A stretch of 64,000 bases of DNA from assembly GCA_002633005.1 (NCBI GenBank), contig NMRA01000074.1:423275-487274 (forward strand), in the 5' to 3' direction. The notes beneath the pieces were generated by a model, which was not told the origin of the DNA, did no database searches, and saw only the letters and a list, made by a program, of their open reading frames with translations. The translations under genes were made by a program, and so were the position numbers. Shown here piece after piece: positions 1 to 11,167 of the stretch (position 1 is the first letter of the stretch; each line of letters starts with the position of its first letter). Origin of the DNA: Phoronis australis. Its lineage: Eukaryota; Phoronida; Phoronidae.

Positions 1-648
1 GATGGTTTTCCGTTTTTTGTGGTTGAGTCCGATGGTCGATGTTCTGATTTTGAAGAATATTTTAGTGTAACAGAAGCAGATCAATAACAAAGGAATTACA
101 AATCCCGTGAAAAACGCAATACTAGCTCCAATTTTATCTAATTTGATTTTACCCAAAATACATCTGTTTTGTCTCCAAACCTGTAAAATCATCAGACTTG
201 TTAGAATACAAATGGTAACAACCAATATTATGCCGACAACTTTTGTTCTTGTGAAGATGGTGTCGTATCGGTGGCTTACGCACAATTTGATGTAACGGTT
301 GAAGGCAATCAACATCAAGTCGTAGATGGACACGGAGCAACAGAACCAATTTATGACATGCAGAAGGGTACAGATGACAGGCTGATCACTCAATAAGACA
401 GTATTATCCAGCCAAGCGTTAACCATATACATAGGCATGACCCACTTCACGACCAACAGATCAGCAAGAGCAAGAACAAAAATAAAGATATTCCCGGGTT
501 TATGCTTCGCATTCTGCTTAGTCATTATGGCGCTGATTATGAGGACGTTGCCAACAAGTCCCGGAAGTATCAAAAATGGAGGCACGTACTTTTCGAACAT
601 TATCGACAACTCAGTTGCCTGTAATTGTTCCTCAGCCGTAAAATTCAT
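1..648 (-). CDS. Class A GPCR, melatonin-receptor-like, C-terminal part outside window
   Basis: A continuous minus-strand reading frame starts at an ATG at 648-646 and runs off the left edge after 216 codons without a stop. Visible in order: a short N-terminus with one N-glycosylation-type site (N-F-T at residues 2-4); TM1 with the G-N-V motif (LVGNVLII); TM2 with LALADLL; a TM3 cysteine in 'ICTLL'; an NRY motif (FNRYIKLC) in place of DRY at the end of TM3; a tryptophan in IC2/TM4; TM5 with the conserved proline and tyrosine (GFVIPLLLICFCYTKIF); and the lysine/arginine-rich start of the third cytoplasmic loop. NRY and the TM3 surroundings are typical of melatonin-receptor-like and related orphan receptors, which are greatly expanded in cnidarians and amphioxus. 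The protein should sit in the plasma membrane and signal through G proteins; the ligand cannot be told. TM6-TM7 must lie outside the window. No break is seen. Confidence 0.9.
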   Translation of the reverse strand, partial: MNFTAEEQLQATELSIMFEKYVPPFLILPGLVGNVLIISAIMTKQNAKHKPGNIFIFVLALADLLVVKWVMPMYMVNAWLDNTVLLSDQPVICTLLHVINWFCCSVSIYDLMLIAFNRYIKLCVSHRYDTIFTRTKVVGIILVVTICILTSLMILQVWRQNRCILGKIKLDKIGASIAFFTGFVIPLLLICFCYTKIFFKIRTSTIGLNHKKRKTI

Positions 649-1074
649 TATATTTTACCTTGAAGAACAACTTAAATAACTTCCACTGACCACAACTTTC
701 CGATGTATCCAACACAGCTCATCCAAATCTGCTAAGCAAGCCGAAACAAAACTCCACAATTTCCAGTTTGATGACGTCTTTTGAATATATGTTACCCAGT
801 GATTGGTATCGCCACTAACATGCTGACAATGTACTAGCACGATGGTATTGACGTGATGCAGAAACACTACTGACTTCTTTTCTACGGTCTCATGGAAGTA
901 ATCTTCTTTAATTTTGTTGCATAGTGATCTATGACTGACAAGTACATTCATGTAACTTACGATACTATAATTACGTGTCGTCAGGGAGGGATCACTTTTA
1001 AGGGGAGTCGCAAGATGTTTATTGTATTTTTACGTAATAACAAAATTACTTTTCTCTCGCAATTACTGCTTCTC
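649..1074. other. Intergenic, upstream of the GPCR
   Basis: AT-rich sequence holding the presumed 5' flank of the minus-strand GPCR. A 98-codon minus-strand frame at 655-951 has no recognisable domain. No promoter element can be called with confidence. Confidence 0.4.
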
Positions 1075-1431
1075 GCACCAAGATAAATGCCAACTCGCTA
1101 GACGAACGACGGAGTAGGGTAAAAAATCACCTTGACAACATAGATCAGCTTGTGAAATTGCACTTCCCGGCGACTTACAGCCTAAGCTACAAGGAGATTC
1201 TTGCGGCATTACATCGCAACTGTAATAACTAAAAGAACCCTGCACCGGGTGCATCGTCGTGTCGGTCTATTTCGACATGAAACCAAATTCGATCTAGTTG
1301 AGGTGGAACACTTCATCGACGAGCTGTTTCAAGAGGACAGTAATTTCTATGGGTACCGCTGGGTGCATTCACTAGGGTTTCGTCATTGCCTTACAAGACG
1401 TCAGGCTCGTTTTAAAGGTCTTGTCCTATGA
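1075..1431 (+). pseudogene. Decayed integrase-like transposase (animal rve/DDE family), N-terminal part
   Basis: Two plus-strand frames join across a frameshift near 1220. The first (about 1088-1220) reads ...LVKLHF..LSYKEILAALHRNCN and the second (1225-1431) continues ITKRTLHRVHRRVGLFRH...VEHFIDEL...NFYGYRWVHS. The order of 'SY-x-EIL', a helix-turn-helix-like 'T-x-R-x-L-x-R-V-x-R-R-x-GL' and 'GYRWVH' matches the N-terminal part of an integrase-core protein family found in many copies in invertebrate and fish genomes. The catalytic core after GYRWVH is not recognisable, so this is a truncated, frameshifted relic. Recognition is by pattern memory; a protein search would be decisive. Confidence 0.5.
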
Positions 1432-2226
1432 GAGTTGGCTCATGTTTTGGAGATGGATGCATCGTAGACAATACTTTTCTTGAGGCCCTAACTTCGTGTG
1501 TTATTTCGACAAATTTAAACAGTAAGGTTTTAGTACAAACGCTAGTTTCGATGGCTTTTCGCTTGAAACTTATTCAATCAGTGGTGACCCACGTGATCTT
1601 GCTGGATACTTAGACGTGTAGAAGCTTCAGAAACAACACAAGGCGGCGGGCTGACATGGGTTGTGTGCAAACACTTATATGGCTGTTTTCATATGGTTCT
1701 AGCACTAGTGTGTTTGTATGGTGTGTTTGTTTCTATAAAGAAGGGCTGGTTGCCTAATTTCACTGAATTAATTACCACTAATGCTCAAACATTTGAGTGA
1801 TGATGGGCAATCCTTTATAACACAATGCGGACTCGAGTCACAGGCAATGCGCACATGCACCATTTTCGATTTTGCAGGTTTAGGATTGGTCAACCTCAGC
1901 ATACTCTGAAATCTTTTTTTGTGCGGCTGATGTAGTGGTGGGAATGTTGCAATAACGTGACATAAAACCGGCGACGAGAAATTGGATTTACACACATTGG
2001 CGATCGCGAGGAGATATCTTTTCGGTTGCATGTTTATGTTTAAAATTCTTTATTACGTCCTCTAGGGTCACCCCCACAGATCACTAGCCCTGGAATGCGA
2101 ATGTATTTTACGAAAAGAAGTAAAATTTATTTCTGAGTGTTTATTCTGCAATCATAAACTTAGAAATTTAGCACCTAACAGCAAGTGTCTTTATGTGACT
2201 TTCGAAAAACTATCGTATTTACGCTA
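1432..2226. other. Intergenic, no recognisable gene
   Basis: Short frames only, none with a domain I recognise. It may hold decayed 3' parts of the integrase-like element. Confidence 0.3.
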
Positions 2227-2289
2227 AGCAGCAGCAGCAGCGCAGCAGCAGTAACAGCAGCACCAGCTGAAGCACAGCAGCAGCAGCAT

Positions 2290-2361
<72 letters not shown>
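2227..2361 (+). repeat. CAG microsatellite, 20 uninterrupted units at the core
   Basis: An interrupted CAG/GCA tract from 2227 leads through four CAT units into an uninterrupted (CAG)20 at 2299-2358. The plus-strand frame through it would encode poly-Q with an HHHH interruption, but the frame opens only at a GTG and ends right after the tract, with no flanking protein similarity or splice signals. I treat it as a non-coding microsatellite. Confidence 0.9.
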
Positions 2362-2362
<1 letters not shown>

Positions 2363-3189
2363 TTTGAGCAAGTTGTACTCGTGTATTCTATATTATCGAA
2401 CGTTTTCTACGTGTTTAGCTTCATGGAAGCCCCGTGTTTCTGTCATGCTATAAAGCTGGCAACAATTTATAATGAAATGGCTTCCACCATGACGACATCA
2501 ACAAATCGATGAATTGTCACGTGTTACTTTTCAGAACGAAGTGCTTTTGGTGCATTTTCGATAAGTCCTTTTGAGTCTTCGTGGGGACCCCTGGCCCACA
2601 AATTAAACAGTGCAACAGACAGTAAAAGCACACATACACTTACCACACCTAGGTCTTCCCCAACAGTTTGCATTTCTGCACAGAGGCGGCACCTCAAGCT
2701 ATAGCCTAATAGTTAAACCCGTTGTTTTGCGGCACTTGTCGGGTTTTATCAGTTTCATAACCAAGCTGGTGCAGATTTTAGGCACACAGTTTCTTCTCAT
2801 TTATCCCATTTGTCTCCTCCTTTGTCTATTCATTTTCAAGGTTGGTGGCAGTACGACCGTTGATGAGTCCTGCGCGTGCATGAGTACAGTAAATCTATGG
2901 GATTGATTGTGAATTCATAAACTGTGCAAGCAAATTCATTGTGAGCTTAACTCCTTACTAATTCAAAACATTGATTCGTCTTCCAGTTATGTAACATGGT
3001 AAGCTAGCATAGTCCTTGGGGTTATAAAACCATTTCTGCGAACATTTAGAGGGACATTTTTGCTCTGAAGCTTTTCGACGTCACTTTTCGATGCTTCTCC
3101 GTCTCTGTTTTCCCCAGTTGATCCCATATTACCTAGACCTGATGTTTCATGGACTCTGTTTCCCTCAGAACCAACATTTTTTCCCAAGC
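2362..3189. other. Intergenic, no recognisable gene
   Basis: Unique-looking AT-rich sequence. The 98-codon frame at 2610-2906 and the 66-codon reverse frame at 2987-3187 carry no recognisable domain. Confidence 0.3.
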
Positions 3190-3504
3190 CCGATGTTCCA
3201 ATGCCAAGAATTGAACGATGACGCTTGGCTTACCTCAAAATCCAACTGCTACCTAGTGGCTTTGTAAGTGTCCCAATTATGTTGACCCCGGTAGAATTAG
3301 TGAGAAGTAGAACAATGACAACATTGTTCATACGTTTAAAGTTGTAAAAGTCGCATTTTTCGTGCTATTTTCAAAATTTGAAAACCTGATCACGGTATCT
3401 TGTCACGAACTATTCAAATATGTTATTTTGAAAATTCAAAAATATCATTGTCGCCCCAAGTGTGTTTATGCTGGGTCAGATTGTCTAGATAATGATAATA
3501 TAAG
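3190..3504 (+). repeat. Dispersed repeat family R1, left part, interrupted by a LINE
   Basis: This stretch resembles 45168-45480: shared landmarks are 'atgccaagaatt', 'gacgcttggctt', 'ttttcaaaattt', 'cacgaacta' and 'gtgtttatg', in the same order and spacing. It is the left half of a repeat copy whose right half resumes at about 3922. I cannot assign the family. Confidence 0.55.
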
Positions 3505-3845
3505 CTGCCTGTGGTGTCCAGAGGGGATGTAGCTGCCTATAACTGTGTTAGGACATATGTCGAGTCAGAATATCATTTTGTTATCGAATGCCCATGCTAC
3601 GATGACCTAAGGAAACGATATTTGCCTGCATGGAGCTACAACAACCCCAATGTTACAAAATTCAACAGACTCATGACTATGGAGGAAAAAGATCTTATAT
3701 GGTCAACATGTATATATGTTCATTTTGCATTCAAGCGAAGAAGAATTCGGTTTACTTCTAGTGTTTGACACTTACCTTTATTGTATTTGATGATTTGATT
3801 GTAACAAGGGCCGGAGTCCTAGTTATTGAATAAATAAATAAATAA

Positions 3846-3921
<76 letters not shown>
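3505..3921 (+). mobile_element. 5'-truncated non-LTR retrotransposon (LINE) 3' end
   Basis: The plus-strand frame ending at 3768 carries, over its last 65 or so residues, EYHFVIECPCYDDLRKRYLP followed by an F-K-R-R-R tail. That is the typical C-terminus of LINE reverse transcriptases of the CR1/L2/Jockey-like type, where a 'EDEYHF...CP.Y..LR..Y' block follows the RT domain. About 60 bp of 3' UTR leads to an (AATA)n tail and then (TA)n, as expected of a LINE 3' terminus. The 5' part is missing, so it cannot be active. It lies between the two halves of repeat R1, with a similar AT-rich string on each side (around 3493-3504 and 3922-3933), consistent with a target duplication. Ends are approximate. 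Confidence 0.75.
3830..3921. repeat. (AATA)n followed by (TA)n microsatellite
   Basis: Four AATA units run into about 80 bp of nearly pure TA, with one CACACACA interruption. It is the 3' tail of the LINE above, expanded into a microsatellite. The isoleucine/tyrosine frames across it are meaningless. Confidence 0.9.
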
Positions 3922-3923
<2 letters not shown>

Positions 3924-4060
3924 AATATAACTGAATGGTGTCTTTGATCAATGAAGCAGATTTCGAGGTCAATACACAAACCGCTCAAGATGCCTAATCT
4001 CGACCGGTGAAGGTGTCAACGTAGGATTATTTTCATGCTCTGGGCTCGAAATGTTCAATG
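3922..4060 (+). repeat. Dispersed repeat family R1, right part
   Basis: Resembles 46080-46195: shared strings include 'tctttga', 'gcagatttt/cga', 'aaccg/agtc', 'ctcgaccg.tga' and 'tgtcaac..aggat'. It continues the R1 copy broken by the LINE. Confidence 0.55.
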
Positions 4061-5365
4061 TTCCCAAGTGTCGAGAGTAGGATGACACTAGTTTTAGTTC
4101 TGTAGATTTTATTTCACTGATTTATTTATTTACTAATAGATAACACTTGATTGACGTGACCCGTGGTGTCAGGCTTCTGACGTAATTTGTTTACGATAGA
4201 GTACTAGAGAACACTCCAGGAGAATGTTTTATTTGGACAGGTTAGTGGTGACGTAAATTGTTTACAATAGAAAACCGGCTGAAGGGCATTCTATAAGATG
4301 GTTCCATGAAAAAAGTAATTAGAAAACAAATCCTTAGTGTGGAACACCCTACTAGAGCCTAGTTTATATTTATAGAAATTCGCAAAGTTCTAGAAAATGT
4401 TTATTGGGTGAAAAGTTCCGGCGACAACTGTAGATGCTATGGCACGGATTAGTTCGACTTCCGGGTAGAAATTTTGTTACAGAATCAGCAAATACAGCGT
4501 TGGTCAATAGAGGGCCAGCTATGGAGACAGCAGGTTATTGAATCAACGATTGTAACAGTTGTTAGGAGCCCGGGGTCACTCATATTGACAAGGTGCCCGC
4601 AGGTGTGTACCAAAATTTGCTGAGAGACCCCCTGTTGCGGGTGCCAGGTCTGCGGGGGTAGATTTTTCTGTAGGAAGACAGCCAATGCGTCTTGTACGGG
4701 GTAGAAGGCAAGGGCCTTTTATACTGGGACAAAATGGAAATTGAGGGACCTATTGTACCCCGTGCGGGTCCACAGTTCAAGGCTTTGCAGCACTGGTTGG
4801 ACTATACAGCAGGCATTACGTCGGACGTTTCGTTTGAGTAGACTTAGCCTATAAATATACGGTCAAGTTTAGTGAACTCAAACCAGTGTTCAGTCTCACC
4901 GAAAGCTATTACACTGTAGCACTGGTCAGTAACAACCTGCACCCACGGTGTAAAACGTGACACTTCTCTGGTCTGACATGCCACGAATAGATAAAATGTA
5001 TTATCTTCTTTCTAGCGCTCTCTGTAGGTTCCTATGGAAGCCATTGTGTGTGTTGATTGGTCATTGTGGCGTCGACAAACCTTATGTGCAAGAGTAAAAT
5101 TAGGACTATTATTTCAGGGGCTCATTAAATCCTCATCAACCGAACCAATCTAATTGAAACTTCATGGTAGGTCTGCCAGTGAGGCCTGCTGCGCATAGCT
5201 AATGATGACCTTTGCTACAGGCAGGAGACTACTTTCAAACTAAAGTTATCACACCAGATTAAGTTAATTATTCGGTGAAAACTTGTTTTCGGTACACATA
5301 ACCTATACAAGCCTTAATATGTTCGCTATTTCAACATTCACTCGCAATGTCAACTTGGCGCACTT
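4061..5365. other. Intergenic, no recognisable gene
   Basis: Contains a diverged local direct repeat around 'tgacgtaa(a)ttgtttac' (about 4179 and 4249). Two conceptual plus-strand stretches near 4570-4840 are open but broken by stops and unrecognised. Confidence 0.3.
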
Positions 5366-6520
5366 TCACTCAAGCAAGAAAGACTTGCAGAACACACACC
5401 TTGTGTTGCTCTGGATAAAGCGCTTGACAACCAGTGTCGTGTCTAGTCTTTTCGTTGTTTCATAATGCATGGCCATCAGTGATAACCCAGCAAGCCGTTC
5501 CTCAGACATAGTAGCCCTCAAATGTGTCTTCACACGCCCGAGCACAGAAAGTGATCTCTTTGCCTCACAGGATCCAATAGGGGATAAGCATGCTATCAAT
5601 AACAGCTCCCTGACGTTTGAGAAGATGTCGTCGTCTGCGTGCTTGATGAGTGTGGAACGCAAATTATCATCCTCTTGACTTTGAGCATTCCAGAAGGACC
5701 GCCAGCGTCGGAGTTATTGCTGAAATGAGAACAAAAGATATTGATACTTTTTATGTTTTTACTATTATATAGGGCAATCGGTAATTTAACAGAATACGCA
5801 GAATGTTTCTCAAAAAGCCGATAGTCAGAAAGGAGTCAATCACCTTCAAGTTCAGGGAATCTGGTGATGGCAAGTCTATATCCTAAAAATGCAACCGATC
5901 CTCCACTGAGTGTAAGCCTACATGCTTCATCCTGCTAACCACTAATGGCGCAAAAATCATGACAGCTTCCATCTGCCTCTTGTTTTTCGAAAACCATGGT
6001 GGTCAGCTGATGTGGGAGGTTGTCTAGGAAAGGTATTCCCACTGTTCTACTGTAGTACTTACTGGAAGAAACAAGTATTGACTACACATTTAACCACGCA
6101 CTACGTGAATTAGATTTTGGTTATGAATCAGATAAACAGCCAAGTGGAAATACAAACTAGAATCAGTTTCTGTGCGCTCGTAGACCCTCTGCTTCACTGG
6201 GTAAATTTGGCATGTCCGAAAATAATTTCTATTTCGTTTGCATTGTACACAAGCATCAAAGAAACAGTATGTCAAAAAATCGACATTATGTACAAACTGT
6301 GCAGAATTATAATTTATTACCTGGGTGTTTCTTCAGGAATGTTAGCCCTATGCTTCTGTTGTCTGGACTGCTGAGGAATCCAATGGTTTGTGCGTCTTGG
6401 AACCATTCAACACAGACATCTTCGATGTTTGTTTCCAGTGCTTGCACTTCATCAACTGCTAATCAATGAGCTTGTAAGCCTCTACAATGTCAGCATCTTG
6501 TTTGACATCTTGGAACTAAG
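5366..6520 (-). pseudogene. hAT-family transposase relic with C-terminal dimerisation domain
   Basis: On the minus strand, 5662-5366 encodes NVRELLLIACLSPIGSCEAK followed by RSLSVLGRVKTHLRATMSEE and RLAGLSLMAMH. This is the hAT C-terminal dimerisation signature (S-C-E-A-x-R-S-x-S-x-L, then K-x-x-L-R-x-x-M-x-x-x-R-L-x-x-L). Further upstream on the same strand, 6517-6463 reads FQDVKQDADIVEAYKLID and, after a frameshift, continues as a WFQDA-containing segment. These match the region ahead of the catalytic core in ZMYM1/THAP0-like hAT transposases ('DI-V-x-AY', then 'W'). The pieces lie in different frames with stops between them, so the gene is dead. No terminal repeats were found at its ends. 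Confidence 0.75.
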
Positions 6521-8984
6521 CCACTTGAGGTTGTGACGTCCATTCAAAAGGGTTACAAGCCAACTATACTATTTGATCCGTTCATGGTATACTGCGACAA
6601 ACCCTGAGCTTTTGTCAAAGACAGTGTATCCCAAAACCAACTTGCATCTCTTGCAATTTTTGGAATAAACGTCCCAATGTTTGAACACTTGAAACCCGAA
6701 GTTGTAACATCAAATACACGCCCATATGCATGGGCGTTTCATCGGGTGGGACTTTCTGCGGGAGACGGTCAATGGTGACAACGGAACCAGGGCTCCTTGG
6801 GAGGCTTATTGAACACCGCGCGTGTCCCGCAAGACTTTGCTGAGAAAGTACAATCTACCCACAATTTATGGTGCTGTACCTGTTCGCGAATGTGGTTACA
6901 TTGTCAATGTGAGTGCCACCCCCCACGGGTTGTGCTAGGGTACATCTTGAAGTGGACTCGCGACCAGACCACAGCTCCCGCCATAACAGCAATTGTTCGG
7001 AAAACGAGATAATCGTTTTATAAAATAAACACATTACATGTACACCGTATGATTATTGCGCAAGACAACTTTATTATACATCACTCAAATTCAAGTTACA
7101 AACGTGTGGAGTGTAATAGCATGACAAGGCATTACAGATGAGGTAAAAGGTTACGCGTCTATTCGCCTGAATATCAGGGTTGTGGTACCACAATGTTTTC
7201 CCTAATCAAATCAAACACATCTTAGAGTAAAGACACAAGTTACCTAAAAAGCTATAGATCTGCTTTTTCCGCGGTGGATCCATCTTAAGTTCTTGGCCAC
7301 TTCAGAAGTACCGACGGAAGCGCGAGCACTACCCGCGACTTGCCAACGAGCTACGAAAACTCGAAATGCGTTGCTCTTCGTGATTACAGCAAATCACAAC
7401 GCAAAGAAATTATGTTTTCAGGGTTAACTGTCCTCAATTTTTTCGAGGTGATTTATTTGGAGTTAAAACACGCTGGCGGTGTCGTTTTTGTTTTGCTGGC
7501 GACGTTTTTTAAATGTTTTATTTTTTGGTCCTGTCCCAGGGGGGACGGGAGTTAAACCCCCTGAAGCCCCCCGTATAGATACCCCACTGATCTATGAATG
7601 CTACAAATTAATTACGAATTTCTGAATCTATACTATACGATTTAATCAATGCAGTGCATTAATAAATCCAAATAATGCAGCGAATTAATGAATATGTAAG
7701 CAACTGCAAATAATGAATCCATGAAATGGGGGTGAATTATTGAATCGTGACGATGTTACAAGAGATTTCGTAATATCGAGGGAATCTATTAATATGTAAC
7801 ATGCTATTGAAAAAAGAAATATCGTAATTACGACAAATACGTATAGGCTTGATTTTCGAAATAATTGTGCCATATTGAATTTCACTATCCCGCCAAACAG
7901 AGATCAAGGTAGAGTTTAATACCTGTGTCCCGGTGAGAAAATCTAGCAGTGCGAACTGTACTAAATTGTAAAAATTACATGGAAAGTTGACAGATATGTA
8001 ACAAAAACGCCAGTTTATCCGTCAATTTTTTGTGGGACCACGACCCCTAAGATAAATCTCTGTTCACGAGTCAATACTGACGAAAGACCTGCAGTGTACC
8101 TAACTTCGTCGTAGACCCCATGCGGTTTAGTATTTGAAAGTACCTATTCATATGCAATTCCTACTCTGCAGAATAACATGTGACCCGATTTTCCTTTGAA
8201 AACGCTCGGTATTCAGTTTCTTTAAGAGGCGGGTTTATTGATCTGGATTGTGTAACGACGTGGTTATCTGGTTGTTGCACTTCGATGGCTTGTTTGAATT
8301 TGAAATTTTCTTCTTCAGCAGTTGTAAGTTTTATAATTAATTCAGATATACCTCAAATATTTATTGATACAACGGTCTCTACTGAAGTGTTCGTAGTTTA
8401 TTGGAAAGTGCAATAACCCCTTCCAAGAAGTCAATAGAATGACCAATTGAATTGTCGGGACGGCCTGCTGTGTCAGATTGGGGCCATTTCCTTGAGGGCG
8501 CACACCGGGATGCAATGGTGTCTCACCTGATCCATGAAAGACGAAACAGTTATTAATCACATTTTGGTCTGGCTGATACTTGCTACTAGTTCTTCACCAG
8601 TGTCAACTGTTTGGCGTACAGTTCCTTGTATTACGTGTACATTGGCTGGCTGTATTTTAGTTGTACTCTGGGTTGTACTCATGTATTAGTCTTTGGGTCG
8701 TGATGACTCACATTTATTTAAATGGGTAGATCTATCCATCTATCAAATGTATTACCATTCGTTTGAATTAGGCGTTTGTTACTTGACTTGCTGGTACAAT
8801 CGAGTTGACTTCAATTAACTATTGCACAAACATACTAACTGGAGCCCTAAATATATTAAGAAAGAATGGATAAACCGACACGTGTGACGTTCATGGTCAC
8901 AAAATGCATGCTGAGTGGTACGTCTGTTAACTGAATTCCTCTGCAGACGTCACAACAAATGGGAGGGAAGCATTGTGTTCCCGT
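6521..8984. other. Intergenic, no recognisable gene
   Basis: Only short frames. A small palindrome lies near 6718-6738 (acgcccatatgcatgggcgt). 6521-6700 may hold more of the decayed hAT gene on the minus strand. The rest is unassigned. Confidence 0.3.
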
Positions 8985-9160
8985 ATTGCTGTGCGTCCCG
9001 GATTCTTTGTGTCTGGTTCTATGTGTCCCGGGTTCTATGTGTCCCGTGTTCTATGTGTGCTCGTTTTGTGGATTTCGGGTTCTGTGTTCCCCGGGTTCTA
9101 TATGTAACGGGTTCTGTGTGTCTTGTGTTCTACGTGTCCTTGTCTGTTGCGTTACAGTCC
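8985..9160 (+). repeat. Degenerate 15-19-bp minisatellite 'ttctatgtgtcccggg'
   Basis: About eight imperfect units built on 'ggttctatgtgtccc'. Part of it (about 9033-9118) recurs in reverse complement at 9660-9735, making a wide inverted repeat. It gives open frames full of V, C, F and S that are not genes. Confidence 0.8.
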
Positions 9161-9400
9161 AGGCGCTAAGCGGACGAGTGTGCAAGTTTTAGCTATACAA
9201 TCGCCATTTTAGGCCCACGTGACAATTTTTTCGTGCTTTTCCGATCTCGATGGGGCAAAAAATTTGACAAGTAATAAAGTAACGTGTTGTTTTTATGCAC
9301 CCTCCTCATCGTCGTTGTCAGATCAAGCAATGCCCCTTGGAATTTTTTAATGCAAGCTCACTTGTTGGAAATGCGCCTTTAGTTTGTGAGATTTTGGCTA

Positions 9401-9510
9401 GGTCGCAAAGGGCGATGTTATGTTGATTTTCGTGGCTGGTTGAGTGCTGACCAGAGGTCGCAAAGGGCGATGTTATGTTGATTTTCGTGGCTGGTTGAGT
9501 GCTGACCAGA
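9401..9510 (+). repeat. 55-bp tandem duplication, two identical copies
   Basis: 9401-9455 and 9456-9510 are the same 55-bp sequence beginning 'ggtcgcaaagggcgatg'. The lack of divergence suggests a recent event. Confidence 0.95.
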
Positions 9511-9659
9511 GACAAATCGAGCCCGGTGTGAAAGTACCCATTGTCCCCAAATTGCGCGGCATGCGTGTGTTTGACTTAAGCATCCGGGTAACTACCATAT
9601 CGGCACACTACCACCCAGAACATATAAAACCCCGTCCGATGCACAGAAAAATGTTGGAC

Positions 9660-9735
9660 ATATAGAACCCGGGACACACAGGACCCCGAAATGCACAAAA
9701 CGGACACATAAAACACAAGAGACATGACTCGGGAC
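9660..9735 (-). repeat. Inverted copy of the 9033-9118 minisatellite block
   Basis: Its reverse complement aligns with 9033-9118 through 'gttttgtg.atttcgg', 'tgtgt.ccccgggttctatatgt' and 'tgtgttttatgtgt', with several mismatches. Confidence 0.75.
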
Positions 9736-10932
9736 ACATCGGGATAACCCCCAGTAGATAGAGCAAAACAACGGTTTCCGTTATTTATTACCGTGACTGT
9801 CGTGGTAGGGACACAATTTTTCACTGAATTAATGGAAAACAATAGTTCATTTGTCGATTGTGAGTACATTTCATTAACGCACGTTTTGTTTTATTTACAC
9901 GCCATAATCATACCTATACACCAAAAACGACACGCGGAAACCCACGGAACCTAATTGGAGGAACGATGGAACACGAAAACTAAGAAGGTAATCTAACGTT
10001 GCCTGCGTGTCTTACTGCATTAACATAAACACGACACAGCTCGATACTGTGAATGTTCACAAGTTCGAAAGCCCTTAATACGACAAATGAGATTATTTTT
10101 AAAAAGGCCGAAAGTTCTCAAATCCGACAGAAAGAAAAGCTAGTTGGTACGGAACTAGTCCAATGGTGTATGATACCAGAAACCAGTGATTCAAAGTCAT
10201 CGACAGCCGATTATCAAAATTTTGGTGGCAATAAACTACAATTTGAAAATGTAAACTAAAAGTAAATACGGCAGCTCAGTTCATATTGCCTAACTTTATT
10301 TGGATCTTTTTTTAGAGGCATAGACTCTTCGAAGAACTAGTATCAAACAGGCGCGTATATTATTCCTGAACGTTTTTCGCAAAATCACTGTTCAGAACCT
10401 AGTGTCAGGAATTAGTTTTTCATAGATTTTCGGAATTGTGTGGATCGTCAGCTTTATAGATTTTTAGACATGCAAACCTTCTGACCCATGAAAAAATATC
10501 ATCAACTCCGTCCCCGCACTTGATGACTTGTAGTTTTCAATTCAGGTCATATAGGGTTCATCGCTTCTAGGGGATAGATTTCCTTTTCACCTTACAGATT
10601 TTTAGCGACTTGGCCATTCGTCGAACCAGTGAACTTCGGCTAACTAGTATACCATTACCATACCGGACCTGACGTCGCGAGCAGTTACTGTGTAACAAAG
10701 ATGCTGCAGGACCACTGACACGAATGACACCAGAGCCAAAGATACGGTGTCGTTCAGCTGTAAACATCTTCAGTTGACAGTTACCGGTTTCAACTACATG
10801 TGTGTATTCATTTGAGTCATCACAACTTGACCAATCGCTTGTTCGGATTTGGAAAAGCGAAGTGAAAACTCTACTCGCCAGTCAATCAGGAATACGTCTT
10901 TATTCATGTACACGGTTTCACAGCAGGCGTGT
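9736..10932. other. Intergenic, no recognisable gene
   Basis: Short frames only. The 68-codon frame at 10053-10259 has a faint DEP-like 'VGTELVQW' string, discussed among rejected items. Confidence 0.3.
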
Positions 10933-11071
10933 GTTCAGTAGACGCTAGGACCTACGCTAGGACCTAGCTAAACCCTAGTCAAAGTCACGTGTTCTCATTT
11001 AAAATACACGGCAATATCTCACGTAATCTCGCGAAGTCTTGCTTTTTAGCGAGGTCCTAGCGTTACTGAAC
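10933..11071 (-). mobile_element. Small inverted-repeat element (MITE-like), copy 1
   Basis: Starts 'gttcagtagacgctaggacct' and ends with the near reverse complement 'aggtcctagcgttactgaac', giving terminal inverted repeats of about 20 bp with one indel. It contains one extra internal 'acgctaggacct' unit. A second copy lies in opposite orientation at 13165-13291, and similarity extends about 9 bp beyond the ends, so the true termini may lie slightly further out. No clear target duplication and no coding capacity. Confidence 0.7.
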
Positions 11072-11100
11072 GGGAGGCTGGTTTCATGGCACAGTCTCTC

Positions 11101-11167
11101 ACTCAATTACCCGTCTTCCGCTTCGCGGTTTTCCAAAAACCGCGAAGCGGAAGACGGGTAATTGAGT
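11101..11167. repeat. Perfect 32-bp hairpin with a 3-nt loop
   Basis: 11101-11132 is the exact reverse complement of 11136-11167, with 'cca' between. It begins 'actcaattacccgtcttccg'. It lies 30 bp from the end of the MITE-like copy 1. Purpose unknown. Confidence 0.97.

Noticed and set aside
2185-2367. Poly-glutamine protein frame over the CAG tract
   Set aside because: It opens at GTG, has no flanking conserved sequence or splice sites, and ends immediately after the repeat.
3758-3988. Isoleucine/tyrosine repeat protein on the minus strand
   Set aside because: Translation of the (TA)n tail of the LINE.
10053-10259. 68-codon frame with a DEP-domain-like 'VGTELVQW' string
   Set aside because: Only one short motif, no preceding DEP helix pattern, no splice context; likely coincidence.
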